A stretch of 64,000 nucleotides of DNA from an uncultured Prevotella sp. (GTDB taxonomy: Bacteria > Bacteroidota > Bacteroidia > Bacteroidales > Bacteroidaceae): assembly GCA_900315525.1 (NCBI GenBank), contig OMZO01000005.1, positions 1-64,000 on the forward strand. The letters run 5' to 3'. The notes under the pieces were generated by a model. The model worked only from the letters and a program-made list of their open reading frames with translations, was not told the origin of the DNA and searched no databases. The position numbers and the translations under genes were made by a program. This document shows, in pieces, positions 25,991 to 34,222 of the stretch. How positions within the stretch are numbered: the first letter of the stretch is position 1; each line of letters begins with the position of its first letter.

Positions 25991-27619
25991 ATGTTTAGTC
26001 ATCTATTCTTAAACATTGATGCCGGAACCATCGACTGGTCAAGGGCGCAGTTTGCCCTCACGGCAATCTACCATTGGCTCTTCGTACCTTTGACCCTCGG
26101 ACTGGCAGTCATCATGGGTATCGTCGAGACAAAGTACTACAAGACAAAACTGGCCCTCAATAAGGGCCAAGTTGACGTCGCTGCCGACGTCGGCTTCTGG
26201 CGCGATGCCGCGAAGTTCTGGCAGAAGCTCTTTGGTGTGAATTTCGCCATGGGTGTAGCCACAGGTATCATCCTCGAATTCGAGTTTGGAACCAACTGGT
26301 CGAACTATTCCTGGTTCGTAGGCGACATCTTCGGTGCCCCACTGGCCATCGAAGGCATTGTTGCCTTCTTCATGGAATCCACTTTCGTGGCTGTGATGTA
26401 TTTCGGTTGGAAGAAAGTGTCACCTGGCTTCCATCTCGCCTCTACCTGGCTGACAGGCCTCGGTGCCACCATCTCAGCCTGGTGGATCCTTGTTGCTAAT
26501 GCCTGGATGCAGTACCCCGTAGGTTGTGAATTCAATCCTGACACGATGCGCAACGAAATGGTGTCATTCTTCGAGGTTGCCCTTTCGCCATTTGCCATCT
26601 CAAAGTTCTGCCACACCGTTACTTCAGCATGGATTATCGGCGCCGTATTCTGTGTAGGTGTCTGCTGTTGGTATCTGCTGAAGAAGCGTGAGACGAAGTT
26701 AGCCATTGAGAGTCTGAAAATCGGTGCTGCCGTCGGACTCGTAGCTTCTCTGCTTGCTGCAGCAACTGGTCACAAGTCGGGTATGGATGTCGCAGAAGTG
26801 CAACCCATGAAACTCGCCGCTATGGAGGCACTTTACAATGGTGGTGTGGATCAGGGACTGACGGCTGTAGCACTCGTGAATCCCTTTGCCCAGCCCGACT
26901 ATGCCAACGGAGAGTCTGCGCCACTGAAGATAGAGATGCCCTATGCCCTTTCGATGATGGCGACCAACGACCCTCATGGCTTCGTACCTGGCGTGAATGA
27001 CATCCTGAATGGCTATACGACACCTGACGGCCATGTAGAACCTTCTGCCGACGAAAAGATCGCAATGGGCAAGAAGGCCATAGTTGCCCTTGCAGCCTAT
27101 CGCAAAGCGAAAAAAGACGGAGACGAAAAGACTGCTGCCACCGAACTGGTGACGCTGAAGGAGAATATGAAGTATTTCGGTTATGGCTATATCCGCGACA
27201 AGTCGGAGCTTGTGCCATTCATCCCCATCAATTTCTGGGCCTTCCGCATCATGGTCGGTATGGGATGTCTGTTTATTCTCTTCTTTGCTGTCATCCTGGC
27301 CGTCGCCTATCAGTTCCCCAAAGGACTACTTGGGAAGTACGACATCACAGCTCTACCCGCATGGCACTATTGGCTTGCCATCGCCCTCATCCCACTGGCT
27401 TACATTGCCTCGGAGAGTGGATGGCTTGTGGCTGAGTTTGGTCGCCAGCCTTGGACCATCCAAGACATGCTTCCCACGTGGGCTGCCGTCAGCGATCTGC
27501 ATTCGTCGAGTGTGATGATAACATTCTTCCTCTTCCTCATCCTTTTCACCACGATGCTGGCTGTCGAGATCAACATCTTACTGAAGCAGATCAAGAAGGG
27601 ACCGGAATACGAGAATTAA
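25991..27619 (+). CDS. cydA: Cytochrome bd quinol oxidase subunit I
   Basis: A 542-residue CydA with about nine membrane segments and haem-ligand histidines, including one near the N terminus ('AIYHWLFVPLTLGLAVIMG'). The conserved quinol-site 'FGRQPW' is present near residue 480. The periplasmic Q-loop (about residues 255-405) contains an Ala/Lys/Glu-rich stretch. It reduces O2 to water with quinol, supporting microaerobic growth and oxygen removal in an anaerobe. Confidence 0.95.
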   Translation: MFSHLFLNIDAGTIDWSRAQFALTAIYHWLFVPLTLGLAVIMGIVETKYYKTKLALNKGQVDVAADVGFWRDAAKFWQKLFGVNFAMGVATGIILEFEFGTNWSNYSWFVGDIFGAPLAIEGIVAFFMESTFVAVMYFGWKKVSPGFHLASTWLTGLGATISAWWILVANAWMQYPVGCEFNPDTMRNEMVSFFEVALSPFAISKFCHTVTSAWIIGAVFCVGVCCWYLLKKRETKLAIESLKIGAAVGLVASLLAAATGHKSGMDVAEVQPMKLAAMEALYNGGVDQGLTAVALVNPFAQPDYANGESAPLKIEMPYALSMMATNDPHGFVPGVNDILNGYTTPDGHVEPSADEKIAMGKKAIVALAAYRKAKKDGDEKTAATELVTLKENMKYFGYGYIRDKSELVPFIPINFWAFRIMVGMGCLFILFFAVILAVAYQFPKGLLGKYDITALPAWHYWLAIALIPLAYIASESGWLVAEFGRQPWTIQDMLPTWAAVSDLHSSSVMITFFLFLILFTTMLAVEINILLKQIKKGPEYEN

Positions 27620-27652
27620 AAGTAACAAGATCAAAGTAAAAAAGAAAAAGCT

Positions 27653-28798
27653 ATGACATACGATTTCTTACAGCATTACTGGTGCTTTATCGTCGCACTA
27701 CTTGGGGCTCTGCTCGTCTTCCTGCTTTTCGTACAAGGGGCGAACTCTGCAGCCCGTAGTCTTGGCTATACTGAGGAAGGTCGCCGTCTGGTCTATAACT
27801 CCACAGGCCGAAAGTGGGAATTCACCTTCACCACACTCGTCACCTTTGGCGGTGCTTTCTTTGCCTCCTATCCTCTGTTCTATTCAACCAGTTTCGGAGG
27901 TGCATATTGGCTCTGGATGATTATCCTCTTCACATTTGTCCTACAGGCTGTCAGCTACGAGTTTCAGAACAAGATCGGCAACATACTAGGTCCCAAGACC
28001 TTCCAGTTCTTCCTCACGCTCAACGGCATCGTCGGTCCCTTGCTCCTTGGCGGAGCCGTAGCCACATTCTTCGAGGGGTCGAACTTCATCATCGAGAAAG
28101 ACAACCTGGTGGACCCGAATGCCATCACCCCCATCATCTCCCGTTGGGCCAACGCCTCCCATGGCCTCGATGCCCTACTGAATCCCTGGGTTCTCATCTT
28201 CGGCTTTGCCGTTGTCTTCCTCGCCCGTGTTCTCGGTATTCTCTATGTCATCAACAATGTCAACGACGAGGACATACGCTCACGCGGCTCTGTACGTCTC
28301 GTTGGTGCTGCCATTCCCTTTGTTCTCCTTTTCGTGGCCTATCTTGTCCACCTGCTTATGAAGGACGGCTTTGCCTACAATGACAATGGCATTATCTACA
28401 TGGAGCCCTACAAGTATCTGACGAACCTACTCGACATGTGGTATCTGCTGGTAATATTAATTATAGGTGTGGTGCTGGTGCTCTTTGGCATCGGCAAGAC
28501 AGTAGTCTCCAAGAACTACATTGGAGGCATCTGGCCTGCCGGCATAGGTACCGTATTGACGGTGCTTGCGTTGCTTCTATGTTCAGCATGGAACCACACA
28601 GCCTATTATCCGTCAACAGCCGACCTGCAGTCATCACTGACGATGACTAACTCCTGCTCGAGTGAGTTCACGCTGCGCACGATGTTCTATGTATCCCTGC
28701 TCGTACCTTTCGTACTGGCCTACATCATCTATGCCTGGCGCGCTATCGATGCCAAGAAACTCGATAAGGAAGAAATCAGGAACGACCACGCCTATTAA
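27653..28798 (+). CDS. cydB: Cytochrome bd quinol oxidase subunit II
   Basis: A 381-residue CydB with about nine membrane segments; 'FLLFVQGANSAAR' near the N terminus and 'NPWVLIFGFAVVFLARVLG' in the middle are family-like. It pairs with CydA to form the bd oxidase. The 33-bp gap to cydA holds an A-rich run, and a strong terminator follows. The operon contains no cydDC. Confidence 0.94.
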   Translation: MTYDFLQHYWCFIVALLGALLVFLLFVQGANSAARSLGYTEEGRRLVYNSTGRKWEFTFTTLVTFGGAFFASYPLFYSTSFGGAYWLWMIILFTFVLQAVSYEFQNKIGNILGPKTFQFFLTLNGIVGPLLLGGAVATFFEGSNFIIEKDNLVDPNAITPIISRWANASHGLDALLNPWVLIFGFAVVFLARVLGILYVINNVNDEDIRSRGSVRLVGAAIPFVLLFVAYLVHLLMKDGFAYNDNGIIYMEPYKYLTNLLDMWYLLVILIIGVVLVLFGIGKTVVSKNYIGGIWPAGIGTVLTVLALLLCSAWNHTAYYPSTADLQSSLTMTNSCSSEFTLRTMFYVSLLVPFVLAYIIYAWRAIDAKKLDKEEIRNDHAY

Positions 28799-28816
28799 GC
28801 TGTTTTTCAACCCTCC

Positions 28817-28859
28817 AAACGACAGATTTTCTGGCTATTAGCCCAGTCTGTCGTTTTTT
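28817..28859 (+). terminator. Terminator of cydAB
   Basis: A 10-bp perfect outer stem (28817-28826 with 28847-28856), with inner CTGG/CCAG pairing, is followed by a run of T. Confidence 0.8.
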
Positions 28860-28902
28860 CATTTACGTGTCGCTACAACTTAAGACAAAAAGGATAAAAA
28901 AG

Positions 28903-28934
28903 TTTGGAATGAACCAATAATCGTCTTACCTTTG
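28903..28934 (+). promoter_or_regulatory. Promoter of the tandem tssD genes
   Basis: -33 TTTG (28903-28906), 20-bp spacer, -7 TACCTTTG (28927-28934): a full consensus match. It implies a leader of about 90 nt before ATG 29032, ending in an A/G-rich ribosome-binding region. Confidence 0.75.
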
Positions 28935-29031
28935 CAATGTCAAAAGTCACCAACACGACTCGCGACAACAGAAAAAAGTAAGAAATAAATATTAGTATTA
29001 ACAATTTAAAATTAAAGAAAGGAAGAGAATT

Positions 29032-29424
29032 ATGGCAAAGACTCCAGTAACAATGAAGATCGACGGTTACAAGGACCGCGAAGTAATGATGGTAAACTAC
29101 GAGTTCGAACAGGAGACTGATGTAGAGGGACAGATGAGTGGTATTCCCCGTGGTGGTAAGATTACTGTCCGTGTGAAGGCCATGAACGACGGTACCCCTG
29201 ACCTGTTGGCTTGGATGACAGAGCGCAACCTGCCGAAGAACGGAAGCATCGAGTTCCTCGAGACGAAGACCGGCAAGGCTATGAAGACTATTAAGTTCAC
29301 CAACGGCTACTGCGTTGACTTCGAAGAGAAGTGGGAAGACAAGGCTGGCCACTTTGAAGAGATCGTTATCACCTGCAAGCAGATTGAGGTTGGTTCTATC
29401 AAGTTTGAGAACGAGTGGGCATAA
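29032..29424 (+). CDS. TssD (Hcp-like) type VI secretion tube protein, copy 1
   Basis: A 130-residue protein of the Bacteroidetes TssD family, the Hcp-like protein that forms the inner tube of T6SS subtype iii. It shows the typical pattern 'VNYEFEQETDVEGQMSG' then 'PRGGKITVRVKA', a 'LLAWM' helix region and a C-terminal 'KFENEWA' ending. It has no signal peptide. No other T6SS genes (TssB, TssC, VgrG, sheath ATPase) are in the window, so it may be an orphan tube or carrier protein. Confidence 0.82.
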   Translation: MAKTPVTMKIDGYKDREVMMVNYEFEQETDVEGQMSGIPRGGKITVRVKAMNDGTPDLLAWMTERNLPKNGSIEFLETKTGKAMKTIKFTNGYCVDFEEKWEDKAGHFEEIVITCKQIEVGSIKFENEWA

Positions 29425-29468
29425 TAAAGGTAATAGGTAATAGTGAAAAGTTAATAGTAAATAGTAAC
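29424..29468 (+). repeat. Short A/T-rich tandem repeat between the tssD genes
   Basis: Imperfect 7-bp units such as GGTAATA and TTAATAG repeat through most of the 70-bp gap between the two tssD genes. It is a degenerate relative of the GGTAAAAA repeats elsewhere in the window. Confidence 0.5.
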
Positions 29469-29494
29469 AATTAAAGAAAGAAAGGAAACAAGAT

Positions 29495-29893
29495 ATGGCA
29501 GAGAATGTAACACCAGTAACCCTCGAGGTGAAAGATTTTAAGGCACGTGAGGTAATCTTAGTGGATTACAAGTTCAATCAGGCAACTGATCGTGAAGGAC
29601 AGATTTCAGGTATCCCCCGCGGCGGACGCATCAACATCCGCGTGAAGGCCCTGAATGATGGCAACGCCGAGCTGCTCGGCTGGATGCTGGCTCCGACAGA
29701 TCCGCGCGACTTCACCCTCAAGTTCCAGAGCACAGTTGACGGCAAGGACATGAAACAGCTGAAGGGCACAGGCTGCTACTGTGTGAAGTACAAGGAGTAT
29801 TGGGCAGACGGTGAAGAGCACTACGAGGACATCGAGCTCGTATGCCAGAAGCTCGAGAACGGCTCAGTAGGCTTCGAGAATCCTTGGAAATAG
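29495..29893 (+). CDS. TssD (Hcp-like) type VI secretion tube protein, copy 2
   Basis: A 132-residue paralogue of the preceding protein. They share 'VDYKFNQATDREGQISG'/'IPRGGRINIRVKALND' and the ending 'GFENPWK', but differ widely in the middle, so this is an old duplication rather than a recent copy. It has the same co-directional context and a strong A/G-rich ribosome-binding region. It is followed by a perfect palindromic terminator. Confidence 0.82.
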   Translation: MAENVTPVTLEVKDFKAREVILVDYKFNQATDREGQISGIPRGGRINIRVKALNDGNAELLGWMLAPTDPRDFTLKFQSTVDGKDMKQLKGTGCYCVKYKEYWADGEEHYEDIELVCQKLENGSVGFENPWK

Positions 29894-29907
29894 GCGATTT
29901 AGCGAGA

Positions 29908-29934
29908 GAAGAGCCAAGCTCGCTTGAGCTCTTC
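29908..29934 (+). other. Hairpin just after the second tssD gene
   Basis: An 11-bp stem with one bulged A and a CTCG loop lies 15 bp after the stop, ahead of the main terminator. It lacks a T run of its own. It could shield the 3' end of the mRNA. Confidence 0.4.
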
Positions 29935-29951
29935 CGAGCGTGAGCCTATTC

Positions 29952-29997
29952 GATGCAAAAATAGCGGGATGCAAATGCATCCCGCTATTTTTGCATC
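29952..29997. terminator. Perfect 46-bp palindromic bidirectional terminator
   Basis: Arms of 22 bp (29952-29973 and 29976-29997) match without error around a central AA, with A5/T5 runs inside the arms. It serves both the tssD transcript and the converging P-type ATPase gene, whose TGA stop (29996-29998) overlaps the right arm. Confidence 0.85.
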
Positions 29998-31969
29998 ACA
30001 CACGCAAGGCGCGCATCGCATTGAGGACGGCGAGCACGGTGACACCGACATCGGCAAAGACGGCCAGCCACATGGTAGCGATACCCAAAGCGGCGAGGAC
30101 GAGTACGGCGACCTTGACGCCGATGGCAAACCAGACATTCTGACTGGCGATGGACAGCGTGCGACGGGCGATGCGGATGGCAAGTGCGATTTTCGAGGGC
30201 TTGTCGTCCATCAGCACCACATCAGCAGCCTCGATAGCAGCATCAGAGCCAAGTCCGCCCATAGCGATACCGACATCAGCGCGCGCCAGGACAGGAGCAT
30301 CATTGATACCATCACCAACAAAAGCAAGATATTGGCCTTCAGGCTTTTCCGTCAGCAAACGTTCGATATGAGCAACCTTATCAGCAGGCAACAATTCTGC
30401 ATGATATTCATTCAGACTGAGCTGTTGAGCGACATTCTCTGCTACCTCCTTCCGATCGCCTGTCAACATCACCGTCTTTGCGACCCCAAGTGACTGCAAC
30501 TGTGCAATCGCCTCAGCACTATCCGCCTTGACCTTATCGTTAATGACGATATGACCAGCATACTCGCCATCGATAGCAACATGAATAATCGTACCGACAT
30601 GATGGCAGTCACGCCACTTGGCCCCAACAGCGTCCATCATCTTCGTATTTCCGACGCAGACGTTGCGCCCTTCCACATTAGCCTTGATACCATGACCGGC
30701 CATCTCCTCGACATCAGATATCTTGCAACCATCTGTAGCCTCATCAGGGAATGCATCGCGCAGAGCAGCACCTATCGGATGCGTAGAGAAATGTTCGACA
30801 TGGGCCGCAAGATGAAGCAGTTGCTGCTCGTTAACATGATCAGGATGGACGGCAGTCACTGCAAACTGTCCATGCGTCAACGTGCCCGTCTTATCGAAGA
30901 CAACGGTATGAACCTTCGCCAAAACATCCATATAGTTAGCGCCTTTGACGAGGATGCCGTTACGCGAAGCACCGCCAATACCACCAAAAAACGTGAGTGG
31001 CACACTGATCACCAGCGCACAGGGACAAGACACCACCAAGAACATCAGAGCTCGATAGAGCCATGTGGCAAAAGCACCACCAAAGAGAGTCGGTATCACT
31101 GCCAAAGCCAAAGCAGCAAACACGACGACTGGCGTGTAGATTCGGGCAAAGCGGGTGATAAAGGCATCACTCTGCGACTTATGCTCACCTGCATTCTCCA
31201 CAAGGTCGATAATCTTAGCCACAGTGCTCTCACCAAACGACTTGGTGGTACGCACCTTGACGACACCCGATAGATTCACACAGCCTGAGATAACCTCATC
31301 GTCCACCGCCACTTCGCGAGGAACACTCTCACCCGTCAGCGCCACAGTATTCAGTGCCGTAGCGCCCTCGATAATCACGCCATCAAGCGGAACCTTTTCA
31401 CCTGGACGAATCAAGACGATCTCCCCCACTCCGACTTCCTCAGGACTGACATCGCCACGTCCCTCGACATGAGCCACATCTGGACGGATATTCATCAGAT
31501 GGGCGATGCTGTTGCGGCTCTTGCCTTCGGCATAACCCTCGAAGAGTTCACCAACCTGGAAGAAGAGCATCACGAAAACGGCCTCAGGGAATTCGTGCTC
31601 GGCACCTGGCAGGAAGCCGATGCAGAGAGCTCCGATGGTGGCGACAGACATGAGGAAATGTTCATTGAACGCATCGCCACTGGTAATGCCATCCCAAGCC
31701 TCATGCAATGTCTCGTGGCCTATTAATAAATAAGGTACGAGATAGACAAGCAGCAACTGCCACGTTGCCTGATTCAGATTCTTCTCAATGAGTACGGCGG
31801 CAATCAGCAGTACGACAGTGATGGCAATCAGCCACAACTGAGACTTCAGGTCGTGCTCCTCATGCTCATGATGGTGTTCGCGATGATGTTCTGCATGCTC
31901 ATGATGATGTTCATGATGGTGTTCGTGATGATGCTCGTGTTCACAACAGTTACAATGATGATGTGCCAT
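29996..31969 (-). CDS. P1B-type heavy-metal-transporting ATPase (Zn/Cd/Pb type)
   Basis: A 657-residue P-type ATPase. Key motifs are all present: 'SCPCAL' in the membrane channel (CPC), phosphorylation motif 'DKTGTLT', 'STHPIG' (HP locus) and 'GDGINDAP'. Together with the long His-rich tail at the front this fits zinc/cadmium export (ZntA-like). The usual HMA metal-binding domain is missing; instead residues 1-42 hold 'CNCC' plus many HHHEH units. No ArsR or MerR regulator is adjacent. Confidence 0.9.
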   Translation of the reverse strand: MAHHHCNCCEHEHHHEHHHEHHHEHAEHHREHHHEHEEHDLKSQLWLIAITVVLLIAAVLIEKNLNQATWQLLLVYLVPYLLIGHETLHEAWDGITSGDAFNEHFLMSVATIGALCIGFLPGAEHEFPEAVFVMLFFQVGELFEGYAEGKSRNSIAHLMNIRPDVAHVEGRGDVSPEEVGVGEIVLIRPGEKVPLDGVIIEGATALNTVALTGESVPREVAVDDEVISGCVNLSGVVKVRTTKSFGESTVAKIIDLVENAGEHKSQSDAFITRFARIYTPVVVFAALALAVIPTLFGGAFATWLYRALMFLVVSCPCALVISVPLTFFGGIGGASRNGILVKGANYMDVLAKVHTVVFDKTGTLTHGQFAVTAVHPDHVNEQQLLHLAAHVEHFSTHPIGAALRDAFPDEATDGCKISDVEEMAGHGIKANVEGRNVCVGNTKMMDAVGAKWRDCHHVGTIIHVAIDGEYAGHIVINDKVKADSAEAIAQLQSLGVAKTVMLTGDRKEVAENVAQQLSLNEYHAELLPADKVAHIERLLTEKPEGQYLAFVGDGINDAPVLARADVGIAMGGLGSDAAIEAADVVLMDDKPSKIALAIRIARRTLSIASQNVWFAIGVKVAVLVLAALGIATMWLAVFADVGVTVLAVLNAMRALRV

Positions 31970-31998
31970 ATCTTTACAGTTTCTTTAATTTCACGCTG

Positions 31999-32006
31999 CA
32001 AAGATA
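31999..32006 (-). promoter_or_regulatory. Possible -7 box for the P-type ATPase gene
   Basis: Minus-strand TATCTTTG fits TAnnTTTG, 29 bp upstream of the ATG. No TTTG lies at the right distance for a -33 box. Confidence 0.35.
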
Positions 32007-32040
32007 CGGCACATTTACTGCAACTCGGTTGCAAACTGAA

Positions 32041-32586
32041 TTATTTGGCGAAAAGTTGGTCGAGGAAGGTATAAAATGCAGGATCTTCACCTACTACAAC
32101 CTTCACAAGCCGGCCTTCAGGGTCGATAATAACCTTTGTAGGGAAACCTTGGATTCCATACTGCTGACCCAGCGTCTGTAAGTAGTCTTCAGGACAACGC
32201 ACCTGTAGCCAAGGCAGTTGATGCTCCTCTACGGCAGCTTTCCACTTCTCTTCCGTATCCTGACAATCGACACCGAGGATTTCCATCTTGTCCTTATACT
32301 TGCTGTAAGCCTCCTTCATGCGGGGAATACCTCGGATACACCAGATGCACCATGAGCCCCAGAAGTCGAGCACGACATATTTGCCTCGCAAAGAAGAGAG
32401 TTTTAGAGGATTACCTTGCAGGTCGGGCAGTTCAAAGTCTGGAGCCAAATCGGCTTGTACGTCTTCCACCTGCTGAACTTCAGTTTTATCTACGTCAGCC
32501 TCAACAGCCTTTGGACGTTGGGCACAAGCCGCAACCAGCGAGAGTGTCACTGAAAGCAAGCCAATGGTCAAAATGGATTTCTTCAT
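32041..32586 (-). CDS. TlpA-like thioredoxin-fold lipoprotein
   Basis: A 181-residue periplasm-facing protein. ATG 32586 is preferred to one 30 bp upstream because it directly starts a lipoprotein signal ('VAAC' lipobox near residue 20). The thioredoxin/AhpC-TSA domain has 'WGSWCIWC', a CxxC redox motif, and the cis-proline region 'GFPTKVIID'. It probably reduces disulfides in the periplasm. A clear promoter precedes it. Confidence 0.87.
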   Translation of the reverse strand: MKKSILTIGLLSVTLSLVAACAQRPKAVEADVDKTEVQQVEDVQADLAPDFELPDLQGNPLKLSSLRGKYVVLDFWGSWCIWCIRGIPRMKEAYSKYKDKMEILGVDCQDTEEKWKAAVEEHQLPWLQVRCPEDYLQTLGQQYGIQGFPTKVIIDPEGRLVKVVVGEDPAFYTFLDQLFAK

Positions 32587-32613
32587 GATCTTTAGTCTTG
32601 TATGATTTGGGCA

Positions 32614-32645
32614 CAAAGGTACACAAAAATCCCCGAACTCACAAA
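32614..32645 (-). promoter_or_regulatory. Promoter of the TlpA-like gene
   Basis: Minus-strand -33 TTTG (32642-32645), 20-bp spacer, -7 TACCTTTG (32614-32621). The whole spacer lies inside the terminator hairpin of the upstream symporter gene. Confidence 0.65.
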
Positions 32646-32660
32646 TTGTTCGGGGATTTT
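32626..32660 (-). terminator. Terminator of the symporter gene
   Basis: Arms of 13 bp (32626-32638 and 32648-32660) match perfectly around a 9-nt loop, with T runs at the end on the minus strand. It lies 4 bp past the symporter stop. Confidence 0.75.
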
Positions 32661-32664
32661 AGGA

Positions 32665-34182
32665 TTATTTATAGCATCCGAAGATCGTATCAACGGTCTG
32701 CTGCGGCATTTTCTTTGTCAGAAGACTGACAATCCAAACCACGGGGAAGCCGCCAACCATCGCAATGGCACCACAGTTGATGGGGTTGATGGGGTTGCCC
32801 AGCAACATGTTAACCACCGTGATACCTACACCCCAGATGAAGCATGCCCAGACAGAAACGGTAGTGACGCCACGCCAGTAGAGACCCAGCATGAACGGTG
32901 CAAGGAAAGCACCTGCCAGTGCACCCCAAGAGATACCCATCAACTGGGCTATGAAGGTCGGAGGATTCAGTGCGATAAGCAAAGAAATCGCAATGAAGAA
33001 CATGATGAGGACTCGCATCACGACCACCTTACGGCGCTCAATCTTCTCAGCCACGATATCGTCGATGGTACCATCCTCTACCTCACCGGGCAATGACTTC
33101 TTGTCACGGTAAATCAGGTCGAGCGTCATCGTGGAACTCGAAGTGAGAACCAATGAAGCCAATGTGGACATAGAGGCAGAAAGCACCAACAGCACCACCA
33201 GTGCGATGAGCACATCAGGCAACGTGACAAGCATCGCAGGCACGATAGAGTCGAAAGCAATCTTACCATTGACGACAACAGGGTCGTAAAGACGACCAAA
33301 GCCACCAAGGAAGTAACAGCCACCAGCCACGACGAACGCGAAGAAGGTAGAGATGATAGTGCCGCGCTTGATAGCGCTCTCATCGGTAATCGAATAGAAC
33401 TTACCAACCATCTGCGGAAGTCCCATCGTACCTAGTGAGGTGAGAACGACTACACCTAACAAGCCCCAAGGATCCGGCCCGAACCACGAGGCGAAGCCGC
33501 CATTGACCGCTGGGTCTGCATCACTAGGAAGACTTGCCAACTTATCAACGGCACAGGAAAAACCTCCCTGTGCATTGAGCACAGCCACGATGATAGCCAC
33601 AATGCCAAAGAGCATGATGATACCCTGAATGAAGTCGTTCATCGCCGTAGCCTTATAGCCACCGAGGATGACATAGATAGCCGTCAGAATGGCCATAATC
33701 ACCACACAGTATTCATAAGGGATGCCAAAACCCATTTCAAAGAGCGTAGAGATACCTTTATAAACACCTGCCGTATAAGGAATCAAAAATACAAAGGCGA
33801 TGATAGATGCTGCCACACGAAGTCCCTGATCGGCATAGCGCGTACCAAAGAAATCGGGCATCGTGCGCGACTCAATATGCTGAGTCATCAGTTTGGTACG
33901 GCGCCCTAACAGCACCCACGCCAGCCAAGAGCCTATCACAGCATTGCCGATGCCAATCCATGTAGAACTGAGACCGTATTTCCATCCGAACTGTCCGGCA
34001 TAGCCCACAAAGACCACAGCCGAGAAATAAGAAGTACCAAAAGCAAAAGCCGTTAACCACGGACCTACAGAACGTCCGCCCAATACAAATCCATCGACAC
34101 TACTGGCCTGTTTACGTGTGTATAGTCCTACACCTATCATCACGGCCAAGAAGATGATGGTGAGTGTTATCTTAATCAGCAT
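32665..34182 (-). CDS. Sodium:solute symporter (SSS family)
   Basis: A 505-residue transporter with about 13 membrane segments, starting 'GVGLYTRKQASSVDGFVLGGRSVGPWLTAF' in form (seen as 'DGFVLGGRSVGPW'), which matches PutP-like SSS proteins. Near the middle 'GGYKATAMNDFIQG' is the usual family signature. The solute cannot be told; relatives carry proline, sugars or carboxylates. It is 38 bp after the porin gene, with an A-rich repeat in the gap, and ends at a good terminator. Confidence 0.9.
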   Translation of the reverse strand: MLIKITLTIIFLAVMIGVGLYTRKQASSVDGFVLGGRSVGPWLTAFAFGTSYFSAVVFVGYAGQFGWKYGLSSTWIGIGNAVIGSWLAWVLLGRRTKLMTQHIESRTMPDFFGTRYADQGLRVAASIIAFVFLIPYTAGVYKGISTLFEMGFGIPYEYCVVIMAILTAIYVILGGYKATAMNDFIQGIIMLFGIVAIIVAVLNAQGGFSCAVDKLASLPSDADPAVNGGFASWFGPDPWGLLGVVVLTSLGTMGLPQMVGKFYSITDESAIKRGTIISTFFAFVVAGGCYFLGGFGRLYDPVVVNGKIAFDSIVPAMLVTLPDVLIALVVLLVLSASMSTLASLVLTSSSTMTLDLIYRDKKSLPGEVEDGTIDDIVAEKIERRKVVVMRVLIMFFIAISLLIALNPPTFIAQLMGISWGALAGAFLAPFMLGLYWRGVTTVSVWACFIWGVGITVVNMLLGNPINPINCGAIAMVGGFPVVWIVSLLTKKMPQQTVDTIFGCYK

Positions 34183-34190
34183 TGTTATTT

Positions 34191-34222
34191 ACATTTTTTA
34201 CCTTTTTACTTTTTTACCTTTC
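34191..34222 (-). repeat. A-rich short tandem repeat between porin and symporter genes
   Basis: On the minus strand this reads as three to four GGTAAAAA-type units, nearly the same as the run between lutA and lutB and in the same orientation relative to the genes. Confidence 0.65.

Noticed and set aside
29908-29934. Second terminator after tssD
   Set aside because: The hairpin is stable but has no T run; the palindrome 20 bp further is the better terminator, so it was listed only as a hairpin.
30551-31273. A 240-codon plus-strand frame inside the P-type ATPase gene
   Set aside because: The minus-strand frame carries all P-type ATPase motifs; this one has none.
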